NCBI GenBank assembly: GCA_022821805.1
Contig: JAJECX010000014.1
Location: 1 to 46,731, forward strand
From: Anaerolineae bacterium
GTDB taxonomy: Bacteria; Chloroflexota; Anaerolineae; Aggregatilineales; Phototrophicaceae
Direction of reading: 5' to 3'
DNA length: 46,731 bases
Made by a program: the position numbers and the translations under genes. A model generated the notes under the pieces. That model was given only the letters and a program-made list of their open reading frames with translations, did no database searches and was not told where the DNA came from. The first letter of the stretch is position 1; each line of letters begins with the position of its first letter. Below are positions 33,501-41,453 of this stretch, piece after piece.

Positions 33501-34679
33501 TCAGTCGAGCATCTCGCCGAGCAGCTTCCAGCAGAGCCAGAGGGCGCGTGGCGTATGGAAGAAGCCCTTCCACATGCCGCCTTTTAGCGGGGTGGAGACG
33601 CTCCCGTCGCGATGCAGGTAGCCGTGCCAACCGCCATATTTCGGGTCGGGAAAGTGGTGAAAAGTCCACTCGTGCATCCGCTCAAACCAGCGCGCGTACT
33701 TCTCATCGCCGCTCAGATGGTATGCCAGCAGCAGGGCGTATAGCGCCTCGGCATGGGGCCACCAAAGCTTCATATCCCATTCGAGGCGGGTCGGCGGTTT
33801 GCCGGCGAAATCGACGAAATAGAGCAAGCCGCCATATTTTTTGTCCCAGCCGCGCGCCAGCGAATAATCGATCATCTTCAGCGCCGGCGGGATCAGCGAA
33901 TCGTCAGGCCGTTCGATAGCTTCCTGCATGACGAAGGCGGCTGACTCCATAGCGTGCCCGGGGGTGATGCGCCGCCCATCGTCGGTGTCAAGTTGCTTGC
34001 CATCAGCGCCTAGGACTTCGAAGACGGCTTCCGCTTCTTCATCCAGGAAGCGGTTGACGATTTGATCAAGAGCTTCATCGACTATCTCGGTGTATAGGGG
34101 GTCAGGCGGGGAAGCCAGGCGCAGCTCCTGCGTGGTCGCGAGCATGATCATGGAGACGTTATGCGCTTTGGCGCGGCGCGTTTGCGGGTAGATTTTGGGC
34201 TTGAGTTTGCCCGGCTGCCGCAGATGATCAACCACGAGCCGATAGGCGCCGATCGCGCGGTTGAGAGCGGCGGCGTCTCCGGTAGCGCGGGCGTACTCGG
34301 CTAAGCCGATGACGGCGAAGGTCTCGGTGAAGAGGTAGCGCCGTTTGCGCAGCGGCGCGCCGTCGGCGGTGACGGCGAAGAACATGCGGCCGTCGTCATC
34401 AAAGCCGCAACGCATGATGAAGTCATAGATGTGGCGGGCGGCATTGAGCCAGGCGGGGCGCCGCTCCACTTCGTTGTAGAGCTTGGCGAACATCCAAAGC
34501 GCGCGACCTTGCAGCCACATCGATTTGTCGCTGTCGAAGACGCTGCCGTCGCGATCGAGGGAATTGAATTGGCCGCCGCGTTCGCGGTCCAGCGAGTGAT
34601 TCAGCCAAAAGGGGATGACGCGCTCAAAGAGTTCCTGGCGATAGATTTCGCGCAGCTCAAGCAGACGGTCGCGCTTCAT
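33501..34679 (-). CDS. AGE-family sugar epimerase (N-acylglucosamine 2-epimerase / mannose-type isomerase)
   Basis: 392 residues, standard length for the alpha6/alpha6-barrel AGE family. Diagnostic blocks are WLQGRALWMFAKLYNEVE, the His in TPGHAMESAAF, KLWWPHAEALYALL and the C-terminal KGGMWKGFFHTPRALW, which carry the catalytic histidines. It interconverts glucose/mannose-type or N-acylated aldoses, or a disaccharide end. Its ATG overlaps the stop of the sugar permease gene (ATGA), so it is translationally coupled to a CUT1 importer and probably acts on the imported sugar straight after entry. No kinase is in the operon. The gene is convergent with the serine hydrolase, only 8 bases apart. 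Confidence 0.92.
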   Translation of the reverse strand: MKRDRLLELREIYRQELFERVIPFWLNHSLDRERGGQFNSLDRDGSVFDSDKSMWLQGRALWMFAKLYNEVERRPAWLNAARHIYDFIMRCGFDDDGRMFFAVTADGAPLRKRRYLFTETFAVIGLAEYARATGDAAALNRAIGAYRLVVDHLRQPGKLKPKIYPQTRRAKAHNVSMIMLATTQELRLASPPDPLYTEIVDEALDQIVNRFLDEEAEAVFEVLGADGKQLDTDDGRRITPGHAMESAAFVMQEAIERPDDSLIPPALKMIDYSLARGWDKKYGGLLYFVDFAGKPPTRLEWDMKLWWPHAEALYALLLAYHLSGDEKYARWFERMHEWTFHHFPDPKYGGWHGYLHRDGSVSTPLKGGMWKGFFHTPRALWLCWKLLGEMLD

Positions 34680-35554
34680 CCCTTAATGCCGGAAACCATC
34701 ATGCCTTCGATGAAGTAGCGCTGGAAGAAGACGAAGAGCAGAATGACCGGGATAGTCGCCATCGTGGAGACAGCCATGGCGACCGCCCATAGCGGCTCTC
34801 GGTCGAGCGACTGGGAGAAGTAGGTGAGACCGACTGGCAAGGTGACTAGGTCACGATCCTGCGCGATCACCAGGGGCCAAAGGAAATTATTCCAACTGAA
34901 TAGAAAGGTGATGATCGCCAAGCTGGCGGCGGCCGGCTTCAGCATTGGCAAGGCGATGCGACGGAAAATGGAGAACTCGCTGGCGCCGTCAATGCGGGCG
35001 GCATCGAGCAATTCGTCGGGGATGTTGTAGGCAAACTGCCGCATCATGAAGACACCGAAGGCGCTGATGAGACCAGGCATGATGATGCCTTCGTATGTAT
35101 TGTGCCAGCCCAATTGGTGCACGAGCACGAACATGGGAATCACCAAGATCTGGAAGGGCACCGTCATGATGCTCAAGATGAAGAGGAACAGAATGTTTCG
35201 CCCGGGAAAGCGATACTTGGCGAAACCGTAACCGGCCAGCGCGCCGAAGAAAACCGTCGCAATAGTCTGGACAGCCGCGATGAACAGGCTGTTTATGTAC
35301 CAGCGCTCGATCCGCGTATTCTCGAAGGCGAACTCATACTGACGAAAGCCCTGGAACTCATGCGGCAGCCAGTGCATGGGAATGGCGAAGATCTCGCCCT
35401 CGGACTTAAAACTGGAACTGAACATCAGGTAGACGGGGAAGAAGAAGAGCAACGAGATCAGCAAGCCGATCGAGACAAGGATCAGGTTTCGGATGCGCCT
35501 CCGCAGGCGCGCCTCAAAAGCCCAGTCGCTTTCGTATGCTTTAGCGGAGGCCAT
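34676..35554 (-). CDS. Sugar ABC transporter permease, MalG/CUT1 type
   Basis: 292-residue inner-membrane permease with six hydrophobic helices. The first follows a basic cytoplasmic start (RLRRRIRNLILV). The EAA loop reads ELLDAARIDGASEFSIFRRI, the CUT1 consensus, and the end is YFIEGMMVSGIKG, the classic MalG C-terminus. ATG 35554 is used, with a purine-rich GGGG about 8 bases upstream; a TTG at 35593 would overlap the preceding stop. It pairs with the MalF-type permease 35 bases upstream and overlaps the epimerase gene by 4 bases. The ATPase is missing and is probably a shared MsmK-like protein elsewhere. Confidence 0.93.
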   Translation of the reverse strand: MASAKAYESDWAFEARLRRRIRNLILVSIGLLISLLFFFPVYLMFSSSFKSEGEIFAIPMHWLPHEFQGFRQYEFAFENTRIERWYINSLFIAAVQTIATVFFGALAGYGFAKYRFPGRNILFLFILSIMTVPFQILVIPMFVLVHQLGWHNTYEGIIMPGLISAFGVFMMRQFAYNIPDELLDAARIDGASEFSIFRRIALPMLKPAAASLAIITFLFSWNNFLWPLVIAQDRDLVTLPVGLTYFSQSLDREPLWAVAMAVSTMATIPVILLFVFFQRYFIEGMMVSGIKG

Positions 35555-35589
35555 GCTGCCGCCCCTGGCCGTTGGCAATGCCAGCCAAA

Positions 35590-36510
35590 TCAACTGAGAG
35601 AGAAGTCATCGCTGCGTCCCAGGCGCAATTGGAACAAGGTAAAGATAAGAATAAAGGCGAAGAGCACGACGGAAATGGCGGCCGCGTCGCCCATGCGGAA
35701 GAATTGAAAGCCATATTTCCAGATGACGATGCCCAGCGTCGTGTTGACATCGAGTGGTCCCCCTTGAGACGGCGACATTACGAACTGGATGGAAAAGCCC
35801 TGAAAGGCGCGGATGGTGGAAATGGCGGCCACGAAGACAGCGGTTGGCTTCAGCAAGGGCAGCTCGACGCGAAGGAAAGATTGCAGCGCGTTGGCGCCGT
35901 CCACCCGCGCCGCGTCGCGCAATTCCGGCGGAATCGCTGTCAGACCCGAGAGCCAGATGATCATATAGAAGGGCGCGATGTGCCAGTCATGCACCACGAC
36001 CGACATGATCGGCGACAGCTGCAGATCGAATAGCCATTTGATCGGCATCTGCCCCACTATGGGACCAATGACTGTGGACAAGATCCCGGACGGATGCAGC
36101 AGCAGCTTCCATATCACCGAAACGACCACGACCGAAGGCAGCAGCGGCGTGAAGAAGAGCACCTTCATCAATTCGCGCCCGGGGAAACGCTGGAAAAATA
36201 GTACTGCCATAGCCAGCGAAATCACCCAGACCGGCACGGTGCTGCCCAGTACAAAGCCAATTGTCACGTTCAGCGATTTTAGAAAGAGGCGGTCGTTGAG
36301 CAGGTCCTGGTAATTCTGCAAGCCGACCCAGACCGGCGGTTTCAGCAGGGTAAAATCGGTCAGGCTGAGGCCGAAGCCGATGACGATGGGATAGAGAAAG
36401 AAGATCGCGAAAAAGATAACAGCCGGGGCGACAAAAAGCAGCCCATAGTATTGGCGCTTCCGCACCAGCCCCATGGTCCGCCAAGCGGTGAAAAGCCGTG
36501 TATTACGCAT
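35590..36510 (-). CDS. Sugar ABC transporter permease, MalF/UgpA type
   Basis: 306-residue inner-membrane permease with six helices. The first long helix (YYGLLFVAPAVIFFAIFFLYP) has the typical MalF start, and the EAA loop reads ELRDAARVDGANALQSFLRVELPLLKP. Together with the MalG-type protein it forms the channel of a CUT1 sugar importer. ATG 36510 is chosen; a TTG 12 bases earlier is possible, and neither has a strong ribosome binding site. A strong hairpin without a T-run lies between this gene and the binding-protein gene upstream, as is often seen where the binding protein is made in excess. Confidence 0.93.
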   Translation of the reverse strand: MRNTRLFTAWRTMGLVRKRQYYGLLFVAPAVIFFAIFFLYPIVIGFGLSLTDFTLLKPPVWVGLQNYQDLLNDRLFLKSLNVTIGFVLGSTVPVWVISLAMAVLFFQRFPGRELMKVLFFTPLLPSVVVVSVIWKLLLHPSGILSTVIGPIVGQMPIKWLFDLQLSPIMSVVVHDWHIAPFYMIIWLSGLTAIPPELRDAARVDGANALQSFLRVELPLLKPTAVFVAAISTIRAFQGFSIQFVMSPSQGGPLDVNTTLGIVIWKYGFQFFRMGDAAAISVVLFAFILIFTLFQLRLGRSDDFSLS

Positions 36511-36541
36511 GTTCTTCGTCAAGATGGTTTACGATACGCCA

Positions 36542-36569
36542 CCGCCCCGGCAGTCTTATGCCAGGGCGG
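36542..36569 (-). promoter_or_regulatory. SBP-permease intergenic hairpin (mRNA stabiliser/attenuator)
   Basis: On the minus strand CCGCCCTGGC (36560-36569) pairs with GCCGGGGCGG (36542-36551), a 10-bp stem with one G-T pair and an 8-base loop. No T-run follows, so it is not a normal terminator. Known malE-malF spacers carry similar hairpins that block 3-prime exonucleases and raise binding-protein levels. Confidence 0.65.
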
Positions 36570-36599
36570 AGGATACATGATTCGACGGAAGCGGGAGAC

Positions 36600-37904
36600 T
36601 TAGAATTCGGTCTTTACCCGCTGCAGGATTGCGTTGACTTCCTCGTCGGTTTCCGCCAGCACGGTATCGATGTCTTCACCGGCGATGACGACGCGATCGC
36701 GCATGCGCATGATGGCGTCAATCACCTCGTTGAACCCGGCGAAACGCGGGTGGAAGTAGCTGGACGCGATCTCGTCGAGGAAGACCGGCATGATCTCATT
36801 GTTCTTGAATTCTTCGCTCTCCAGGTAGGCGGCTTTTGGCTGGAACAAACCCGCCTCGTTGAGATAGCGATCGGGCCGGCTCGAGAGCCAGGCGATCAGC
36901 TTCCAGGCGGCCGCCTGCTCCGCCTCGGAAGAGTTGGCGTTGACCATCCAGTAGAAGCCGTAGTTAGCGAAGCCATTGGGGTTAACCGCGTCTGCCCAGC
37001 GCAACTGCGGATAGATGGCGTAGTTGGGCGCGAAGCTGTCTTCAGCTTCCAAGCCCGGCACGGCCCAATTGCCCATCGTGCATTCAGTCGCCATCCGCTC
37101 CTCGCCGCGGAAACCAGTGCGCGAGACGACGTATTCGGGACCGCCCAGGTTCCATTCGTTCGCCCAGTTGTTCCAGTATTCAAGCACACGCTTCACCTCG
37201 GGCGTGTTGATGTCCGCGGTGTAGTTGACCTCGTCGATCATTTCGCCGCCGAGCTGCTGCACCATCGGGACGAAGTGCAGCATCATGTAGATAGCCGCCG
37301 ACCAATTGAAGTCGAATCCGCGCCGCGTGATGACGCCGTTTTCATCGCGGATGGTCAGCTTCTCGGCGACCTCCACCATGCCTTCATAGGTATAGGGGAA
37401 GTCCTCCGCCGGGTCCAAGCCCGCATCAGCCCAGGAGTCAAGGTTGACATAGCAGGCGTAGGCGCTCATTTCAGTGGGAATGCCGTAGAGCGTGCCATCG
37501 TAGGTGGCGCCGGCGAGCATGCCTTCAGCCATGTCGCTGCTGCCATATAGCGCCTTCACTTCATCAACGCTCTCGAAGCCCCAGGCAGCCGGATCCACCG
37601 GCGCCAGGATGCCCTGGAGGAAGAACTGGGCGCTGAAAGGCGTGAATTGGTTGAAGGCGTCGGGACCAGCGCCGGACGCGAGCGCGGTATTCAGCGTCGC
37701 ATAGTAATCCGACGGCACGGGCTCGTACTCAACCGTGATATGCGGATTGGCCTCCATGAAGGCGGCGATCATTTCTTCATCGAGTTCGACGCGCGGCAGG
37801 TGATTGTGCCCCCAGGCGGTGATCGTCACCGGTTCGTCCTGCGCCAGCGCCTGGGGCGCAAGCAAGCCCACAATCAATAGAATGAGCAGCAATTTGACTT
37901 TCAT
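36600..37904 (-). CDS. Sugar ABC transporter substrate-binding protein, family 1 (MalE/UgpB type)
   Basis: 434 residues. A Sec signal peptide (MKVKLLLILLIVGLLAPQALA, cut before QDEPVT) has no lipobox. The mature protein shows the family 1 pattern: VTITAWGH at the start, EEMIAAFMEANPHITVEYE, a YGIPTEMSAYACYVN stretch (about 145-160) and many Trp/Tyr residues for sugar stacking. It captures a sugar for the permeases at 35590-36510 and 34676-35554. ATG 37904 has AAAGGA 5-6 bases upstream; a longer frame to 37985 runs into the palindrome. Transcription probably starts in the 123-bp spacer that holds the palindrome at 37932-37952. Confidence 0.93.
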   Translation of the reverse strand: MKVKLLLILLIVGLLAPQALAQDEPVTITAWGHNHLPRVELDEEMIAAFMEANPHITVEYEPVPSDYYATLNTALASGAGPDAFNQFTPFSAQFFLQGILAPVDPAAWGFESVDEVKALYGSSDMAEGMLAGATYDGTLYGIPTEMSAYACYVNLDSWADAGLDPAEDFPYTYEGMVEVAEKLTIRDENGVITRRGFDFNWSAAIYMMLHFVPMVQQLGGEMIDEVNYTADINTPEVKRVLEYWNNWANEWNLGGPEYVVSRTGFRGEERMATECTMGNWAVPGLEAEDSFAPNYAIYPQLRWADAVNPNGFANYGFYWMVNANSSEAEQAAAWKLIAWLSSRPDRYLNEAGLFQPKAAYLESEEFKNNEIMPVFLDEIASSYFHPRFAGFNEVIDAIMRMRDRVVIAGEDIDTVLAETDEEVNAILQRVKTEF

Positions 37905-37931
37905 GATCAGTCCTTTCTTTGACCAATTTCT

Positions 37932-37952
37932 TTTGAGGGAGCCTTCCTCAAA
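37932..37952. promoter_or_regulatory. 21-bp inverted repeat upstream of the sugar SBP gene, possible operator
   Basis: Arms TTTGAGG (37932-37938) and CCTCAAA (37946-37952), perfect, with a 7-base centre. It lies 28-48 bases upstream of the ATG at 37904, a position suited to a repressor site. No regulator gene sits in this operon. Confidence 0.42.
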
Positions 37953-38006
37953 GCGAAACGTAACACAACAGTGGGGAATTAGCAAACGACGCTCGTCTTC
38001 GGGGGC

Positions 38007-38032
38007 GGGCGACCCAATGGCTCGCCCCTACG
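38007..38032 (+). repeat. Family A repeat overlapping the end of the carbamoyltransferase gene
   Basis: GGGCGACCC ... GGCTCGCCCCTACG with an imperfect right arm. Its CTA at 38028-38030 is the TAG stop codon of the carbamoyltransferase on the minus strand. Confidence 0.8.
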
Positions 38033-39764
38033 AATTCTTCTTTTCGCAGAAGCTGTCGCCGATGACGAGCAGATCCATGTGTGTGCGCAGGAAGCAGTCG
38101 ATCGCTTCTTCGGGCGAGCAGACGATGGGCTCGTTCTCGTTGAAGCTGGTGTTGACGAGGACAGGTAAGCCAGTCCGCGCTTCGAATGCGCGCAGCAAGG
38201 CGTGATAACGCGGATTGTGCTGGCGGATGACGGTCTGCAAACGACCGGTCTGGTCGATATGCGCGACCGCGCAGAGCCGCTCGCGCCATTCGTCGCGAAT
38301 TCGATAGACGTGCAGCATGTGGGGCGAGGGTTTTCCGCATTCGAAGATTTTCGATTGGGCTTCAGCCAGCACCGCCGGCGCGAAGGGGCGGAACCACTCG
38401 CGGCGTTTGATGCGGTCGTTGAGCGTCTGCTTCATGTTGGGCAAGCCGGGGTGGGCGAGGATGGAGCGGTTGCCGAGGGCGCGCGGTCCCCATTCCATGC
38501 GCCCCTGGAACCAGCCGACGATCTTGCCATCCTCCAGCGCGGCCGCCGTACGCGACAGCAATTCCGGCTCGGGCAGTTCGATTGCCTTGACACCGCGCTC
38601 CTTGAGGGCGCGGCGAATCTGCGCTTGCGTGAATTCGGGACCCAGTCCGGCGCTGCCCATGATATAGCGCGGAGGCGCAGCGGGCGCCGATTGAGCGGCA
38701 TAGAGGGCGGCGCCAAGCGACAAGCCATCGTCGCCGGCGGCGGGATGAATCCAGGTTTCGTGGAAAGGCGTCTGCGCTGAGACCATGCCGTTGGCGACGC
38801 TGTTGAGGGCGCAGCCACCGGCCAAGACGACTCGGTCGCTTCCGGTCAATTTGTGCAGCCGTTGCAGCAGATGCATCCAGACGCGCTCGAAAGTCAACTG
38901 CAGCCCGCGAGCCAGGTCCATATCGCGCTGTGAGATCTTGTCTCCCGGCTGGCGGGGCGCGCCGAAGGTCGCCACCATGCGATCGGCGTAGTGGCGGCCG
39001 ATCTCCATTTCGCCGAGTTCATTGATCGTAATGCACATGTCGGCGCCGAAGGGCTGAAACCAGCGGCTGTTGAGGCGGAAGCCGTCATCGGTGAAGTGGA
39101 CCATGTCGTCGAAATGCGCGCGATAGGCATCATCGCCGTAGGGCGCGAGACCCATCACTTTGCCTTCGTCGCCGTAGCGGCCATAGCCTATGAACTGGCA
39201 GATCATGGTGTAGAGCGAGCCGAGCGAGTGCGGCACGTAGATGCGCTGGAGCACATCGATTTGACCGTCGCGGCAGTTGGCGAGCATGCAGGTGACGAAG
39301 TCGCCGGAGCCGTCGGCGCTGAAACCGGCCGCTTGGTCGTAGGGCGAGGTGAAATAGGCGCTGGCGATATGGGCTAGGTGGTGTTCGACATTGACCTGGC
39401 GAAAGCTGAATGACGCCGGGTCGCAGTCGAACGTGGCGCTCAATTGCGACCGGAGGTCGAGTTGCTTGACTTGGCCCGCGCCGGCCTGGAGCAATGCAGG
39501 AATGCGGTCTGGGTTGCGGAAAAGGAAAGCGGCTTTACGCGTGAGGTTGGCCGCCGGATCGCGCGCAATGGCAACGCAGTCGATATCGGCGGGGCTTAGG
39601 GAAGCCATGTCCAGAACGCGGCGCGCCGCCAGGTGAGGGAAGCCAGCGTAATACTTTATGCGATTGAGCCGTTCCTCGGCGATGGCTGCGACCGGGACGC
39701 CGTCGACGATCAGGGCGGCTGATGCGCCAGCGTGTTCGCTATTGATGCCGAGGATGACGGTCAT
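38028..39764 (-). CDS. Carbamoyltransferase, NodU/CmcH/TobZ family
   Basis: 578 residues, the usual size. The N-terminal Kae1/ASKHA-like half has ILGINSEHAGASAALI, a His-rich NVEHHLAHIASAYF metal/nucleotide site, GFSADGSGD and LAGGCALNSVANG. The C-terminal YrdC-like half has EWGPRALGNRSILA and the VNTSFNENEPIVCSPEEAI end. These enzymes make carbamoyl-adenylate from carbamoyl phosphate and ATP and carbamoylate a hydroxyl on a sugar or natural product (Nod factor, tobramycin, cephamycin). No secondary-metabolite genes are adjacent; the sugar importer and epimerase operon lies just downstream on the same strand. ATG 39764 has AAGGAAGGAG 5 bases upstream. The stop codon is provided by a family A repeat. 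Confidence 0.9.
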   Translation of the reverse strand: MTVILGINSEHAGASAALIVDGVPVAAIAEERLNRIKYYAGFPHLAARRVLDMASLSPADIDCVAIARDPAANLTRKAAFLFRNPDRIPALLQAGAGQVKQLDLRSQLSATFDCDPASFSFRQVNVEHHLAHIASAYFTSPYDQAAGFSADGSGDFVTCMLANCRDGQIDVLQRIYVPHSLGSLYTMICQFIGYGRYGDEGKVMGLAPYGDDAYRAHFDDMVHFTDDGFRLNSRWFQPFGADMCITINELGEMEIGRHYADRMVATFGAPRQPGDKISQRDMDLARGLQLTFERVWMHLLQRLHKLTGSDRVVLAGGCALNSVANGMVSAQTPFHETWIHPAAGDDGLSLGAALYAAQSAPAAPPRYIMGSAGLGPEFTQAQIRRALKERGVKAIELPEPELLSRTAAALEDGKIVGWFQGRMEWGPRALGNRSILAHPGLPNMKQTLNDRIKRREWFRPFAPAVLAEAQSKIFECGKPSPHMLHVYRIRDEWRERLCAVAHIDQTGRLQTVIRQHNPRYHALLRAFEARTGLPVLVNTSFNENEPIVCSPEEAIDCFLRTHMDLLVIGDSFCEKKNS

Positions 39765-39944
39765 ATTCGCTCCTTCCTTCCTGACGCCTTCGGTCGCGTG
39801 GGTTCGTTTGCTGCGGGACAATGTACTGAAAAGGGTTACATCAGATTGTAGTCGCATTCCGCAGGCGGCATGGCGGCATAGCGAATGAGAATATGGATAC
39901 ATTGTGCTATAGTTCAAGCGATATGATGGTCAGGCAAGCTACCG

Positions 39945-41024
39945 ATGTCAAAATCGAAAATGATTATTGATACCGATCTGCATCCCGTGCCCGTGCATGA
40001 GCAAGTCGCCGAATACCTCGACGAGCCCTGGCGCACCCGCTATCTGCGCGGTGACCACGGCGCCGGTCACCCAAACCTGTACAATCCCAACGGCGTGATG
40101 AAGTCTGATGCCGTGACTGAAGACGGACGCCGTATTGAACGTTCGCCGGAGACGATGGCGACGCATTTCCTGGATGCTTATGGCATTGATTACGCGGTGA
40201 TGAATCCGATGGAGTCGATGGAGCATTGCGTGTCGCCGGATGCCCATTATTCGGCGGCGGCGCTAACGGCGGTGAATACGCATTTCGTCGAAGACTGGCT
40301 GCCGGTCGACGAGCGCTATTTGGCCTCGATCATGGTCGCCTTCAGCAATATCGAGTTGGCGGTAGAGGAGATACATCGCCTGGGCGCCCATCCGCGAATC
40401 TGTCAGGTGCTGATGGTCAGCGGCTCGCCCTTCCCGCTGGGCCACAGTTATTTCCATCCCATTTACGAAGCGGCTGTCGCGTATGACCTGCCGGTGGCGA
40501 TTCATCCGGGTTTGGAGGGCGTCGGCATCGCTGGCTCGGGCGGGACGGCTGGGCTGGTCGGCAATTACCTGGAATGGCATACGCTGCTGGCGACATCGTA
40601 TATGACGCAATTGGTGAGCATGGTGGTCGAGGGCGTATTTCAGAAGTTCCCCTCGCTCAGATTTGTGATGGTCGAAGGGGGCGTGGCCTGGCTGCCGGCT
40701 TTGATGTGGCGGCTGGACAAGAATTGGAAGGCGCTGCGCTCGACGACGCCCTGGCTGACGCGCCGCCCGAGCGAGATCATTCAGGACCATATCATGCTGA
40801 CGACGCAGCCAATCGAAGAGCCGGAGGACAGCAGGCATTTTCAGCAAGTGCTGGAGATGTTCGACGCGGAGCGGATGCTGATGTTTTCCAGCGATTATCC
40901 GCATTGGGATGGCGATACGCCGGATTTCGCCCTGCGGCATTTGCGGCCCGCAATGCGCGACGCGGTGATGTATGGCAATGCGTTGGAGTTGTTCAAGTTG
41001 GAGGCGCGGGAGCATGTCGGCTAA
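39945..41024 (+). CDS. Amidohydrolase family 2 (ACMSD-like TIM-barrel metal hydrolase/decarboxylase)
   Basis: 359 residues. The metal-binding N-terminus reads IIDTDLHP (Asp11, His13) in place of the commoner D-x-H-x-H. A barrel histidine is in VAIHPGLEG, and the catalytic aspartate with its surroundings is SSDYPHWDGD near 315. Members decarboxylate or hydrolyse aromatic and keto-acid intermediates (ACMSD, gamma-resorcylate decarboxylase). It overlaps the Rieske ferredoxin gene by 11 bases, a coupling common in aromatic-compound operons, so a decarboxylation or ring-product hydrolysis beside an oxygenase is suggested. ATG 39945 has only a weak AGG upstream; ATG 39960 is the alternative. It is divergent from the carbamoyltransferase. 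Confidence 0.88.
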   Translation: MSKSKMIIDTDLHPVPVHEQVAEYLDEPWRTRYLRGDHGAGHPNLYNPNGVMKSDAVTEDGRRIERSPETMATHFLDAYGIDYAVMNPMESMEHCVSPDAHYSAAALTAVNTHFVEDWLPVDERYLASIMVAFSNIELAVEEIHRLGAHPRICQVLMVSGSPFPLGHSYFHPIYEAAVAYDLPVAIHPGLEGVGIAGSGGTAGLVGNYLEWHTLLATSYMTQLVSMVVEGVFQKFPSLRFVMVEGGVAWLPALMWRLDKNWKALRSTTPWLTRRPSEIIQDHIMLTTQPIEEPEDSRHFQQVLEMFDAERMLMFSSDYPHWDGDTPDFALRHLRPAMRDAVMYGNALELFKLEAREHVG

Positions 41025-41370
41025 GGCGGAAGTATTCGTCGCCGGTTTGGACGAACTCGCGGCCGGCGAGCGTCGGATCATCGTAGCGGAAGATAAATCA
41101 ATCGGCGTCTTCAACACCGGTTCCCGGATTGTGGCGGTCTTGAATATCTGTCCTCATGCTTTCGCGCCGGTTTGCCTGGGCAAGCTCGGCGGCACGACCT
41201 TGCCTTCCAAGCCGGGTCAGTTTATTTGGGGGCAGGAAAACGAGATTTTGCGCTGCCCCTGGCACGGCTGGGAGTTCGATCTGCACAGCGGCGAATGCCT
41301 GACTGACCGCCGGCGGCTCAAGCGGTTCCCGGTTGTCATCCGCGATGACCGGATTTATGTAGAGGTTTAG
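41014..41370 (+). CDS. Rieske [2Fe-2S] ferredoxin-type protein
   Basis: 118 residues forming a single Rieske domain. Ligands are Cys46-x-His48 (NICPHAFAP) and Cys81-x-x-His84 (LRCPWHGWEF). The 32-residue gap between the boxes is longer than in minimal ferredoxins and includes GQFIWGQENE. It probably carries electrons to an oxygenase or acts in a redox step with the amidohydrolase. ATG 41014 overlaps the upstream stop by 11 bases and has GGAGG 9 bases upstream, which fixes the start. No oxygenase catalytic subunit is in the window, so the partner is elsewhere or this protein has another role. Confidence 0.9.
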   Translation: MSAKAEVFVAGLDELAAGERRIIVAEDKSIGVFNTGSRIVAVLNICPHAFAPVCLGKLGGTTLPSKPGQFIWGQENEILRCPWHGWEFDLHSGECLTDRRRLKRFPVVIRDDRIYVEV

Positions 41371-41374
41371 CTAC

Positions 41375-41440
41375 ACCCCCATCCCGCTGCCCCTTCCCCC
41401 AAAAAGAGGGTCGCGTTGACACTGACCTACGGAAGGGGAG
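41375..41440. repeat. Family B repeat with a family C element inserted in its right arm
   Basis: Left arm CCCCTTCCC (41390-41398); the right arm is broken after GAGGG (41406-41410) by about 21 bases containing GTCGCGTTGACACTGACC (41410-41427), and resumes as GGAAGGGGAG (41431-41440). Removing the insert restores the consensus family B copy. Confidence 0.75.
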
Positions 41441-41453
41441 ATCAAAGGGGAGA

